Assembly: GCA_963653535.1 (NCBI GenBank) | Contig: CAVJWU010000001.1 | Coordinates: forward strand, 58,783-122,782 | DNA: 64,000 nucleotides | Direction: 5' to 3' | DNA from: UBA3210 sp963653535 | GTDB lineage: Bacteria; Bacillota_I; Bacilli_A; RFN20; CAG-449 | Shown here: piece after piece, positions 46,605 to 54,647 of the stretch | How the letters are laid out: each line of letters opens with the position of its first letter | Numbering within the stretch: position 1 is the first letter of the stretch | Translations under genes and position numbers: made by a program | The notes under the pieces: generated by a model | What the model saw: the letters and a program-made list of their open reading frames with translations, nothing else | Told to the model about the DNA's origin: nothing | The model's database searches: none

Positions 46605-47420
46605 TTGGCTAAAGACGTTAACAAAATTAATGACTATAAAAAGATTAAAGAACAAAAAGATTTAACTTTTAATGGTATGAGTGCGACTGAATGGGCAAAA
46701 CATTCTAAGAGTGTTTATAAAGATATTCCTCCGATGAAGGAAAATGAACATTTCGATGAAATGAAAATCATTCCTTTAGAACTTATTGATCGTTTAATCA
46801 ATATTTATTCTAAAGAAGAAGACAAGATTCTCGATCCATTCATGGGCTCAGGAACATCAATTATTTCTGGTATTAGAAATAATAGATTTTGTTATGGCTA
46901 TGAAATTAGTGAAAAGTACTTTATTCATGCAGAAAATAATATTATGTCTTCCCTTAACTTACTTGTTAATGGAGAATATAAAATCTTTAATGAAGATTGT
47001 TTAGAAGGTTTAAAAAAATTAAATGAAGGTGAAATTCAACTTACTTTATCTTCTTTAAGCTTACCTATTAATAAAAGAAAAAAGAAATATGAATATGATT
47101 TAAGAATTTTTGATAATTTAACTTATGAAGAATATCTTTCACGTTTAGAAAGTGTATTAAGTGAAGTTTATCGTGTGACTAGAAAAAATGGTTATGTCGC
47201 ATTAATTGTTGAAGATTATCGAAATATAAAGAATGATATTCCTTATGTTGAATTTCATTCCGATATTGCAAAAGTTGGTCAAAAAGTTGGTTTCCTTTAT
47301 CAAGATGTAATTATTTATGATCATAACGATCAAAGAGGACTCTTATTACAAGGTTATCCAAATATCTTCTATGCAAATTTAAATCATGATTACATCGTTA
47401 TTTTAAGAAAGGCTAAATAA
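46605..47420 (+). CDS. DNA-methylase-like protein without catalytic (S/D)PPY motif
   Basis: A 271-residue protein with the layout of beta-type N4/N6 DNA methyltransferases: EWAKHSKSVYKDIPP near the N-terminus, then motif I LDPFMGSGTS (residues 76-85), then GYEISEKYF. Where the catalytic TSPPY should follow, the sequence is LTLSSLSLPI (146-155), so the methyl-transfer residues are missing. The remaining C-terminal strands (YRVTRKNGYVALIVEDY, DYIVILRKAK) match the fold. Start is TTG at 46605, supported by AAAGGAGAT 6 bases before. Lying between metallochaperone GTPases, it may be a repurposed SAM- or nucleic-acid-binding protein. It has no specificity partner nearby. Confidence 0.75.
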   Translation: MAKDVNKINDYKKIKEQKDLTFNGMSATEWAKHSKSVYKDIPPMKENEHFDEMKIIPLELIDRLINIYSKEEDKILDPFMGSGTSIISGIRNNRFCYGYEISEKYFIHAENNIMSSLNLLVNGEYKIFNEDCLEGLKKLNEGEIQLTLSSLSLPINKRKKKYEYDLRIFDNLTYEEYLSRLESVLSEVYRVTRKNGYVALIVEDYRNIKNDIPYVEFHSDIAKVGQKVGFLYQDVIIYDHNDQRGLLLQGYPNIFYANLNHDYIVILRKAK

Positions 47421-47421
47421 A

Positions 47422-48099
47422 ATGGCAGGAACAACTAAAGTTATTGAAATAAATGAAAATGTTTACGCTTCTAATGATTTAGCCGCGGATTCGTTAAGAA
47501 AATATTTAAAAGAACAAGGTGTTTACATGCTTAATTTTATGTCTTCACCTGGAAGTGGTAAAACTACTACTCTAATTAAATTAATTAATGCTTTAAAAGA
47601 TAAATATCATATTGCATTAATGAATGTTGATATTAAAACAAGTCTAGATGCAAATAAAATAGCGTTAAATACCGGCATTGATACATTAAATATTAATAAT
47701 GGAGGATTATGCCATATTGATGCAGATATGACTACTAGAGCGATTAAAAATATTGATTTAAGTAATATTGATTTACTTATCTTAGAAAATATTGGTAATC
47801 TAGTTTGCCCTGCTGAATTTGATACAGGTGCGAATAAAAACGTCATGATATTATCGATTCCTGAAGGTGATGATAAGCCATTAAAATATCCTTTAATGTT
47901 TTCTAAATGTGATTTAATTTTAATTAATAAAATTGATGTCATAGATTATTTTAATTTTAATTTTAATAAAGTAGATAAATATATTCATGATATTAATAAG
48001 AACGCAAAAATATTAAATATATCCGCGAAAACTAATGAAGGTATTGATGAACTTAGTTCTTTAATAAGCGAAGAAATAGAAAAAAATAAACTTAATTAA
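47422..48099 (+). CDS. hypB: HypB-like nickel/zinc GTPase
   Basis: A 225-residue SIMIBI GTPase of the HypB/UreG class. P-loop SSPGSGKTT (41-49). The G-domain metal site of HypB is kept: Cys97-His98 (GGLCHID) and Cys129 (NLVCP). ENIGNLVCPAEFD is a near-perfect HypB signature. The N-terminal CxxCGC nickel motif and the His-rich tail of some HypBs are absent. HypB loads nickel into [NiFe] hydrogenase with HypA; no hypA or hydrogenase gene is in the window. Starts 1 base after the methylase-like gene, ends at a terminator. Confidence 0.85.
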   Translation: MAGTTKVIEINENVYASNDLAADSLRKYLKEQGVYMLNFMSSPGSGKTTTLIKLINALKDKYHIALMNVDIKTSLDANKIALNTGIDTLNINNGGLCHIDADMTTRAIKNIDLSNIDLLILENIGNLVCPAEFDTGANKNVMILSIPEGDDKPLKYPLMFSKCDLILINKIDVIDYFNFNFNKVDKYIHDINKNAKILNISAKTNEGIDELSSLISEEIEKNKLN

Positions 48100-48125
48100 T
48101 CACTCGTTATAGAGTGATTTTTTAT
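48098..48125 (+). terminator. Intrinsic terminator after hypB-like gene
   Basis: AATCACTC-gttata-GAGTGATT followed by a T-rich run. Confidence 0.9.
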
Positions 48126-48146
48126 TTAATAAACGTAAGATTTAAA

Positions 48147-48164
48147 GTAAGCGTCAATTCACTT
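48147..48164 (+). mobile_element. Isolated IS66-type terminal repeat, left edge of protease island
   Basis: GTAAGCGTCAATTCACTT matches, in inverted orientation and at 18 of 18 bases, the repeat at 54630-54647, and in direct orientation 15 of 18 bases of that at 54391-54407. IS66-family elements begin with GTAAGCG. No transposase gene lies beside this copy. Confidence 0.6.
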
Positions 48165-48290
48165 CATTACATTATATATTTATTAATTTATTGAATCAAA
48201 AATAATTAAATGATACAATTTAAGTGTAATGATTGCTAACAATTTCTTGATATTTTAAATATTCCCTAAGGGATGTTAACATTACTATTA

Positions 48291-48332
48291 AATCTCCTTT
48301 AGGTCAAAACTTAAAGGAGATTTTTGTTTTTT
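48291..48332 (+). terminator. Terminator-like hairpin in protease unit leader (copy 1)
   Basis: AATCTCCTTTA (48291-48301) pairs with TAAAGGAGATT (48312-48322), followed by TTTTTGTTTTTT. No gene ends just upstream in copy 1, so it may be a leader attenuator. A second copy lies at 51406-51447. Confidence 0.75.
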
Positions 48333-48351
48333 AGGAAAGGTAGGTGGCTTT

Positions 48352-48486
48352 ATGAAAAATAAAATTTATTTGATATTGGGAGTGATACTATGTATTTAGT
48401 TAGTAACTAGTTGTGATGATAGTATAACTAGTTCAAATTTAAATATTGAAATTAGAAAAACGTTATTCAACTACGTTAAAAGTTGA
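48352..48486 (+). pseudogene. Amber-interrupted small lipoprotein remnant (copy 1)
   Basis: Ribosome binding site AGGTAGGTGG and ATG at 48352 start MKNKIYLILGVILCI, then TAG at 48397-48399, then in frame LVTSCDDSITSS, i.e. a lipobox (LVTSC) after the stop. Without the TAG it would be a 44-residue lipoprotein stub ending TGA at 48484-48486. The homologous position in active units is held by a complete small lipoprotein, so this looks like a truncated, inactivated member. Many neighbouring genes stop at TAG, so read-through by recoding is unlikely. Confidence 0.7.
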
Positions 48487-48554
48487 AAGAAAGGAAAACG
48501 TATATTTATAATAATTCTTTAAATGGGTCAAACATAATATACCAGGAAGAAAAT

Positions 48555-50852
48555 ATGAAATTTAAAATTATTACATTGCTTATTTCAAGTATATTTGCTA
48601 TACAAAGTTATTCAAGTGTTCCTATTAATAATTCTGCGAATATTTCGCAAATAGATACTAATGAAGCACCTGAAATAGTGAAAATCAATCAAAGTTATTT
48701 TATTGATGGTGTTGAAATTAAAGATAGTTCAGAATTAATAAATAATAATCAAACATCTGTATCTTTGACAACAACAGCATCTGTTTCAAATTGGAATATG
48801 GTCAGCAAAAATCTTGATACTGGAACACTTGATTTCTTTTATTTTGATCAAGATCATTATATATATAGACAATTTGCATATGACGAAGAACAAAATACAT
48901 CAGCTTTAACTACAACTTCTATATTTTCTAACACTTCAACATTGAATGATTACTCTAATATTGAATGTGCAGAAACAGAAACTTTCATCAATACAGATGG
49001 TTCAATTTCATTAGTCACTGAGGGGTACGATCCAGACGTTATTGATACTAATGATGAATATAGTTTGATTACATTTGGTGTTATTGGAGATGATGATAGA
49101 ACAGTTGTAAGTGATACAACAACAGGAATGTATAAATGTGCTGGTAATATTGTTGCAAAATATAATGTTCAAAATTTAAAGACAGGTAATGTTGATGCAT
49201 TATATTATGGTAGCACAGGGTTTATGGAAGGACCTGATATTTTAGTAACCGCTGGACACTCAGTCTATGGTGACGTTACAAGTGGAAATGAAAATTATGA
49301 AGATAATCTTTTTAATCCAAGATTTCCAGATGAAATTTATTATTATCCAGCTCGTAATGGAAATTCTAAGCCTTATGGTGGTGTTACAGTTGAGAGAATT
49401 TACCTTGAAAAAAGTTACTATCAAGAAACTACAAAAGATTGGGCTTGCTGTAAATTAAGTTCAAAAATTGGTAATACCACTGGTTGGTTTGGGAAAATTA
49501 GTTATTTTTATCAAGAAAACTATGCTATAAAGACAATTGGATATCCAAGTACTGGAAATTCACAAATGTATGAATCTTCTGGTAATATGATTTACTTTGA
49601 ATCTAGTGAAAATGGATATTATTATAGAACAAATTTAGATGCAGATGGAGGTCAAAGTGGTTCTCCATACATCATTAATTTAAATGGAAATAATTATGTT
49701 TGTGGAATACATACTTATGCAGTAATATATACAAGTTCTGGTGAAACAGCATACACTGGTGGAATAAGAATTGATGGCATTATGTTTGCTTTCTTGAATA
49801 GCTTTGTTACATCAGAAAGTTTATATGATATTAAAATTGATGATTACGGATTTGCTGATGATTACCCAACAGATGATGACACAAAGAATAATTTTATTAC
49901 ACATAATTTAAGTAATGGTTTGTCTTTTAGAACAAGAAGATATAGAACTGGTTATATTCAACAAGAATACATTGTTATGTCACCTATTAGAGATAATATT
50001 CCTGAAATGAAAGCATACATAGAATACTCATTTAATAGACCTATTGAAAAGATGAATGTAGATTTAACAATGTGGAGATCATCTACTATAGAATTAATTA
50101 CTAGTTCTAACGGAAATGCATATTTGCAAGTACCTGGTGCTGATGGATGGGTAAATCAATTAGATTTACTATCTTCGGAAACTGCACTTCCAACCGATAG
50201 AACACAACCAAAAACTTATACAATAGAATTTGAAACGCCAGTATATTCTTTTAGATTTTATTCTGAGTACAATGGAACAACATATGTTTCAGGCTCTAAT
50301 CGTGGAAGAATTTGTATTGGGGATATGCGATTACAATTCCCAAAAAATAATTATATGCCTCTTAGTTGGTCTGAATTAGACTATGAACCTAATGAATGGA
50401 TCGATTGCCAATCATATACAAATTGTTATGCATATGCTTTAGATGCAAAATATAATCCATCTCCTGCTCCATATTGGGCAATGCAACCTGGTCAAAGTGG
50501 TGGTGCGAGTAGTGTTCCAAGCATATCATATTCTAATGATCAATCTTACTTAGTAGAAGCAGTTAAAAAAGATTCAATATATTATGGATTTAAATTTGAA
50601 CCTATTAATAAATATGAAAAATGCGACGATGGATGCTATAAAGTAGCATTAGTTGTTGCTCCTGGTTATGATTATCACTGGTATCGTCAAGATGCAGTTG
50701 GGTATTGGTCACATAAACCAGGTTCTACTGCTGTAAAAAGAACAGATGATTCTGGAATGTTAATTACAGATCCAGAAACATGTGATAGAACTTCATTAAG
50801 CCCTCGTTACACATTGTTTGTTGGATTTTTTGAAGTAACGCCTTTAGGTTAA
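48555..50852 (+). CDS. Secreted V8-like serine protease with C-terminal Cys/His module (unit 1)
   Basis: A 765-residue exported protein; start ATG at 48555 after AGGAAG, giving the signal peptide MKFKIITLLISSIFAIQ (a TTG at 48483 is in frame but has no ribosome binding site). Trypsin-fold catalytic residues: His235 (LVTAGHS), Asp295 (KDWACC), Ser368 (GGQSGSP), as in glutamyl endopeptidases. Residues 440-600 look like a beta-sandwich. The C-terminal 160 residues hold Cys624 (TNCYAYAL) and His708 (YHWYRQD) plus WSHKPGS, a layout resembling a papain-like or NlpC-like cysteine peptidase (inference). Followed after 4 bases by a lipoprotein gene. Confidence 0.8.
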   Translation: MKFKIITLLISSIFAIQSYSSVPINNSANISQIDTNEAPEIVKINQSYFIDGVEIKDSSELINNNQTSVSLTTTASVSNWNMVSKNLDTGTLDFFYFDQDHYIYRQFAYDEEQNTSALTTTSIFSNTSTLNDYSNIECAETETFINTDGSISLVTEGYDPDVIDTNDEYSLITFGVIGDDDRTVVSDTTTGMYKCAGNIVAKYNVQNLKTGNVDALYYGSTGFMEGPDILVTAGHSVYGDVTSGNENYEDNLFNPRFPDEIYYYPARNGNSKPYGGVTVERIYLEKSYYQETTKDWACCKLSSKIGNTTGWFGKISYFYQENYAIKTIGYPSTGNSQMYESSGNMIYFESSENGYYYRTNLDADGGQSGSPYIINLNGNNYVCGIHTYAVIYTSSGETAYTGGIRIDGIMFAFLNSFVTSESLYDIKIDDYGFADDYPTDDDTKNNFITHNLSNGLSFRTRRYRTGYIQQEYIVMSPIRDNIPEMKAYIEYSFNRPIEKMNVDLTMWRSSTIELITSSNGNAYLQVPGADGWVNQLDLLSSETALPTDRTQPKTYTIEFETPVYSFRFYSEYNGTTYVSGSNRGRICIGDMRLQFPKNNYMPLSWSELDYEPNEWIDCQSYTNCYAYALDAKYNPSPAPYWAMQPGQSGGASSVPSISYSNDQSYLVEAVKKDSIYYGFKFEPINKYEKCDDGCYKVALVVAPGYDYHWYRQDAVGYWSHKPGSTAVKRTDDSGMLITDPETCDRTSLSPRYTLFVGFFEVTPLG

Positions 50853-50856
50853 TGAT

Positions 50857-51264
50857 ATGAAAAGAAAAATAATAACGCTATTAACAATTTTACTTATGCA
50901 GTGTGCTTTATCTTCATGTGACAATCAACATACAACTAGTATTGATTATACTATTTACGAATCAGCATATGGAATGAAAGGTACTGAGCTATATTGTTGG
51001 GAAATTTCTAATAATGATTGGAGATGTGGAGCACTTATTGGAACTAATAGAAATAAAACATATGATGAATTAAAAACAATTCAAGAAGATTATCCATGCC
51101 CATTAAGTACAATGAAAACAATATTATCTTCTTACCCTCACGATGCTAGAAATTCTATTTATATTAGAATTATTGATTATCCATTGTCGATTGATAATCT
51201 CGAAGGAGAAATGCCTGATGACGATACATTGTTATTTTTAAAAAATGAGTTAGGGTTAAACTAA
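50857..51264 (+). CDS. Small lipoprotein paired with unit 1 protease
   Basis: A 135-residue protein with signal peptide and lipobox ALSSC (Cys at residue 21). The mature part (about 115 residues) has three further Cys and a Trp-rich stretch (YCWEISNNDWRCGALIG). It is unrelated by eye to the lipoprotein of unit 2. The start is 4 bases after the protease stop, so the two are co-translated. It may be an inhibitor, immunity or surface-docking partner of the protease (inference). Confidence 0.75.
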   Translation: MKRKIITLLTILLMQCALSSCDNQHTTSIDYTIYESAYGMKGTELYCWEISNNDWRCGALIGTNRNKTYDELKTIQEDYPCPLSTMKTILSSYPHDARNSIYIRIIDYPLSIDNLEGEMPDDDTLLFLKNELGLN

Positions 51265-51382
51265 CAAAAATTGATTAAAATAATGTTATTGTAAATTTAT
51301 TTATTACATACAAAAAGAAAGGCTTGGAGTAAGGCATATACATAAATAAAAAGAAGTATTTATAAACCATTTGGCTCTATTA
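51265..51382 (+). other. Spacer between units
   Basis: AT-rich spacer joining unit 1 to the copied leader of unit 2. No terminator hairpin of its own was seen before the copied one at 51406. Confidence 0.5.
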
Positions 51383-53484
51383 AAGGGATGTTAACATTAC
51401 TATTAAATCTCCTTTAGGTCAAAACTTAAAGGAGATTTTTGTTTTTTAGGAAAGGTAGGTGGCTTTATGAAAAATAAAATTTATTTGATATTGGGAGTGA
51501 TACTATGTATTTAGTTAGTAACTAGTTGTGATGATAGTATAACTAGTTCAAATTTAAATATTGAAATTAGAAAAACGTTATTCAACTACGTTAAAAGTTG
51601 AAAGAAAGGAAAACGTATATTTATAATAATTCTTTAAATGGGTCAAACATAATATACCAGGAAGAAAATATGAAATTTAAAATTATTACATTGCTTATTT
51701 CAAGTATATTTGCTATACAAAGTTATTCAAGTGTTCCTATTAATAATTCTGCGAATATTTCGCAAATAGATACTAATGAAGCACCTGAAATAGTGAAAAT
51801 CAATCAAAGTTATTTTATTGATGGTGTTGAAATTAAAGATAGTTCAGAATTAATAAATAATAATCAAACATCTGTATCTTTGACAACAACAGCATCTGTT
51901 TCAAATTGGAATATGGTCAGCAAAAATCTTGATACTGGAACACTTGATTTCTTTTATTTTGATCAAGATCATTATATATATAGACAATTTGCATATGACG
52001 AAGAACAAAATACATCAGCTTTAACTACAACTTCTATATTTTCTAACACTTCAACATTGAATGATTACTCTAATATTGAATGTGCAGAAACAGAAACTTT
52101 CATCAATACAGATGGTTCAATTTCATTAGTCACTGAGGGGTACGATCCAGACGTTATTGATACTAATGATGAATATAGTTTGATTACATTTGGTGTTATT
52201 GGAGATGATGATAGAACAGTTGTAAGTGATACAACAACAGGAATGTATAAATGTGCTGGTAATATTGTTGCAAAATATAATGTTCAAAATTTAAAGACAG
52301 GTAATGTTGATGCATTATATTATGGTAGCACAGGGTTTATGGAAGGACCTGATATTTTAGTAACCGCTGGACACTCAGTCTATGGTGACGTTACAAGTGG
52401 AAATGAAAATTATGAAGATAATCTTTTTAATCCAAGATTTCCAGATGAAATTTATTATTATCCAGCTCGTAATGGAAATTCTAAGCCTTATGGTGGTGTT
52501 ACAGTTGAGAGAATTTACCTTGAAAAAAGTTACTATCAAGAAACTACAAAAGATTGGGCTTGCTGTAAATTAAGTTCAAAAATTGGTAATACCACTGGTT
52601 GGTTTGGGAAAATTAGTTATTTTTATCAAGAAAACTATGCTATAAAGACAATTGGATATCCAAGTACTGGAAATTCACAAATGTATGAATCTTCTGGTAA
52701 TATGATTTACTTTGAATCTAGTGAAAATGGATATTATTATAGAACAAATTTAGATGCAGATGGAGGTCAAAGTGGTTCTCCATACATCATTAATTTAAAT
52801 GGAAATAATTATGTTTGTGGAATACATACTTATGCAGTAATATATACAAGTTCTGGTGAAACAGCATACACTGGTGGAATAAGAATTGATGGCATTATGT
52901 TTGCTTTCTTGAATAGCTTTGTTACATCAGAAAGTTTATATGATATTAAAATTGATGATTACGGATTTGCTGATGATTACCCAACAGATGATGACACAAA
53001 GAATAATTTTATTACACATAATTTAAGTAATGGTTTGTCTTTTAGAACAAGAAGATATAGAACTGGTTATATTCAACAAGAATACATTGTTATGTCACCT
53101 ATTAGAGATAATATTCCTGAAATGAAAGCATACATAGAATACTCATTTAATAGACCTATTGAAAAGATGAATGTAGATTTAACAATGTGGAGATCATCTA
53201 CTATAGAATTAATTACTAGTTCTAACGGAAATGCATATTTGCAAGTACCTGGTGCTGATGGATGGGTAAATCAATTAGATTTACTATCTTCGGAAACTGC
53301 ACTTCCAACCGATAGAACACAACCAAAAACTTATACAATAGAATTTGAAACGCCAGTATATTCTTTTAGATTTTATTCTGAGTACAATGGAACAACATAT
53401 GTTTCAGGCTCTAATCGTGGAAGAATTTGTATTGGGGATATGCGATTACAATTCCCAAAAAATAATTATATGCCTCTTAGTTGG
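51383..53484 (+). repeat. Copy 2 of the 2102-bp tandem direct repeat
   Basis: Second copy of 48268-50369 (offset 3115), including leader hairpin (51406-51437), interrupted lipoprotein (51467-51601) and 605 protease codons. The boundary falls inside the codons for LSW of both proteases. Confidence 0.9.
51467..51601 (+). pseudogene. Amber-interrupted small lipoprotein remnant (copy 2)
   Basis: Same sequence as 48352-48486 including the in-frame TAG (here at 51512-51514), so the stop existed before the duplication or was spread by gene conversion. Confidence 0.7.
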
Positions 53485-54000
53485 AACGAATTAGAATATA
53501 ATCCATCAATTTGGAAGGGAACTGTTGAACAAAAAAATAATTGCTATGGTTATGCTTTAAACAACCAAGTAAAACCAGGAACTAACACATTGTGGTATAT
53601 GCAACAACCTGGAGAATATTCTGGCAATACAATTACAGAATGTACTGCAAATATACTTGTTAATGCTGTAACAAATGATTTTAATTCTTATAGTTCATAT
53701 ATGAATACAACATATAAATTTGAACCAATTGGTAAATATGAAAAATGTCCTGAAGGCACATATAAAGTAGCTTTAGTATGCTATAAAACTGGTTGGTGGA
53801 TATTTACTAGTAAAGATTACCACTGGTATCGCCAAGATGCAGATGGGTATTGGTCACATAAACAAGGTACTACTGAAGTAAAAAGAATAGATAATTCTGG
53901 TATGTTAATTACAGATCCAGAAACATGTGATAGAGGAAACTATACAAATTTTGTTGGATACTTTGCGGTCACACCATGGAGTAATTTATATGCTCAATAA
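51670..54000 (+). CDS. Secreted V8-like serine protease with divergent C-terminal module (unit 2)
   Basis: A 776-residue protein whose first 605 residues are the same as the unit 1 protease (His235, Asp295, Ser368, signal peptide). From residue 606 it differs: Cys625 (NNCYGYAL) and His718 (YHWYRQDADGYWSHK) are kept, as are GMLITDPETCDR and FVGYF, but the intervening loops differ in length and sequence (QPGEYSGNTI versus QPGQSGGASS; an added CYKTGWWIFTSK). So the C-terminal module is a variant with the same putative catalytic residues. Its end overlaps the next lipoprotein by 11 bases. Confidence 0.8.
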   Translation: MKFKIITLLISSIFAIQSYSSVPINNSANISQIDTNEAPEIVKINQSYFIDGVEIKDSSELINNNQTSVSLTTTASVSNWNMVSKNLDTGTLDFFYFDQDHYIYRQFAYDEEQNTSALTTTSIFSNTSTLNDYSNIECAETETFINTDGSISLVTEGYDPDVIDTNDEYSLITFGVIGDDDRTVVSDTTTGMYKCAGNIVAKYNVQNLKTGNVDALYYGSTGFMEGPDILVTAGHSVYGDVTSGNENYEDNLFNPRFPDEIYYYPARNGNSKPYGGVTVERIYLEKSYYQETTKDWACCKLSSKIGNTTGWFGKISYFYQENYAIKTIGYPSTGNSQMYESSGNMIYFESSENGYYYRTNLDADGGQSGSPYIINLNGNNYVCGIHTYAVIYTSSGETAYTGGIRIDGIMFAFLNSFVTSESLYDIKIDDYGFADDYPTDDDTKNNFITHNLSNGLSFRTRRYRTGYIQQEYIVMSPIRDNIPEMKAYIEYSFNRPIEKMNVDLTMWRSSTIELITSSNGNAYLQVPGADGWVNQLDLLSSETALPTDRTQPKTYTIEFETPVYSFRFYSEYNGTTYVSGSNRGRICIGDMRLQFPKNNYMPLSWNELEYNPSIWKGTVEQKNNCYGYALNNQVKPGTNTLWYMQQPGEYSGNTITECTANILVNAVTNDFNSYSSYMNTTYKFEPIGKYEKCPEGTYKVALVCYKTGWWIFTSKDYHWYRQDADGYWSHKQGTTEVKRIDNSGMLITDPETCDRGNYTNFVGYFAVTPWSNLYAQ

Positions 54001-54394
54001 AAAAATTTTTATGCATAAAATAACTATACTATTTTCTTTGTGTTTTTTTAGTGGATGCTATTTAAACGATGGAATATATGCTTACTATAATATAAATTTA
54101 GATAAAGGTATTGAAGTTTATACTCACGTATTAAGTGAAAACGAATATGAATTTGGATTTATGCCTGGTACAAATATGATTAAAAAAGCTGATGACGTTA
54201 ATAAATTAGTATATGTTAATTTAAAAAAAGGAAAGGATATCATTAGTTCTTATGATAATAAGATTAACGAAAATAATCTTATAGTACTCATTATTCCTAA
54301 TCCTTGTAATGATGAGGATTTAAAGCAAGGAAATATTGGTGACAATATATTAATTGCAAATGAAGTTAAAAGTCTTTTGTTAGATATAACGTAA
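53990..54394 (+). CDS. Small lipoprotein paired with unit 2 protease
   Basis: A 134-residue protein. GGAG (53978-53981) precedes the ATG at 53990 by 8 bases; an in-frame ATG at 53927 lies inside the protease gene and is ignored. Lipobox FFSGC (Cys at residue 23), mature part acidic and rich in Asn. It shares no obvious sequence with the unit 1 lipoprotein. The stop codon TAA (54392-54394) lies within the IS66-type end that starts at 54391, so the C-terminus may have been cut by the insertion. Confidence 0.75.
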   Translation: MLNKKIFMHKITILFSLCFFSGCYLNDGIYAYYNINLDKGIEVYTHVLSENEYEFGFMPGTNMIKKADDVNKLVYVNLKKGKDIISSYDNKINENNLIVLIIPNPCNDEDLKQGNIGDNILIANEVKSLLLDIT

Positions 54395-54647
54395 GCGTCA
54401 ATTCGCTCATATATAAATAAAATTAATACTCCTGTACAATAGGTACAGGAGGATTTTTTTATGCGTTATAGTGAAGATTTTAAAACTGAAGTTATAAATG
54501 AGATGATATTAAGCAAAAAGATATTGATAAGTTATTACCATTTGCTAAAGATTTACCTGATTATTTAAAATATAGCAAAAAAGACTTAGATTAAAATCAA
54601 ATTAATCTAGGTCTTTTAGGACGTCCATAAAGTGAATTGACGCTTAC
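54391..54647 (+). mobile_element. Degenerate IS66-like remnant with tnpA fragment
   Basis: Left end GTAAGCGTCAATTCGCT (54391-54407) and inverted right end AAGTGAATTGACGCTTAC (54630-54647) bound 257 bases. Inside, after GGAGG, an ATG at 54461 opens MRYSEDFKTEVINEMILSKK, resembling the start of TnpA/OrfA transposase proteins (HTH), then shifts frame and stops. A later hairpin (AAAAGAC..TTAGATTA / TAATCTA..GTCTTTT, about 54578-54615) lies before the right end. No 8-base target duplication was found. Confidence 0.6.

Larger units (their letters stand above)
48268..50369 (+). repeat. Copy 1 of a 2102-bp tandem direct repeat
   Basis: Reads identically to 51383-53484 (offset 3115 bases), covering the leader hairpin, interrupted lipoprotein remnant and the first 605 codons of the protease gene. 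Beyond 50369 the copies diverge abruptly. Identity was judged by reading, not by an alignment program. Confidence 0.9.

Noticed and set aside
44363..48099. Restriction-modification system around the methylase-like gene
   Set aside because: No endonuclease or specificity gene is adjacent and the catalytic motif is missing.
48397..48399. TAG as a recoded (pyrrolysine-like) codon in the small lipoprotein
   Set aside because: Several normal genes nearby end in TAG and the remaining frame stops after 29 codons; inactivation is simpler.
48483..48554. Upstream TTG start for the protease (24 extra residues)
   Set aside because: No ribosome binding site, and the ATG at 48555 with AGGAAG gives a proper signal peptide.
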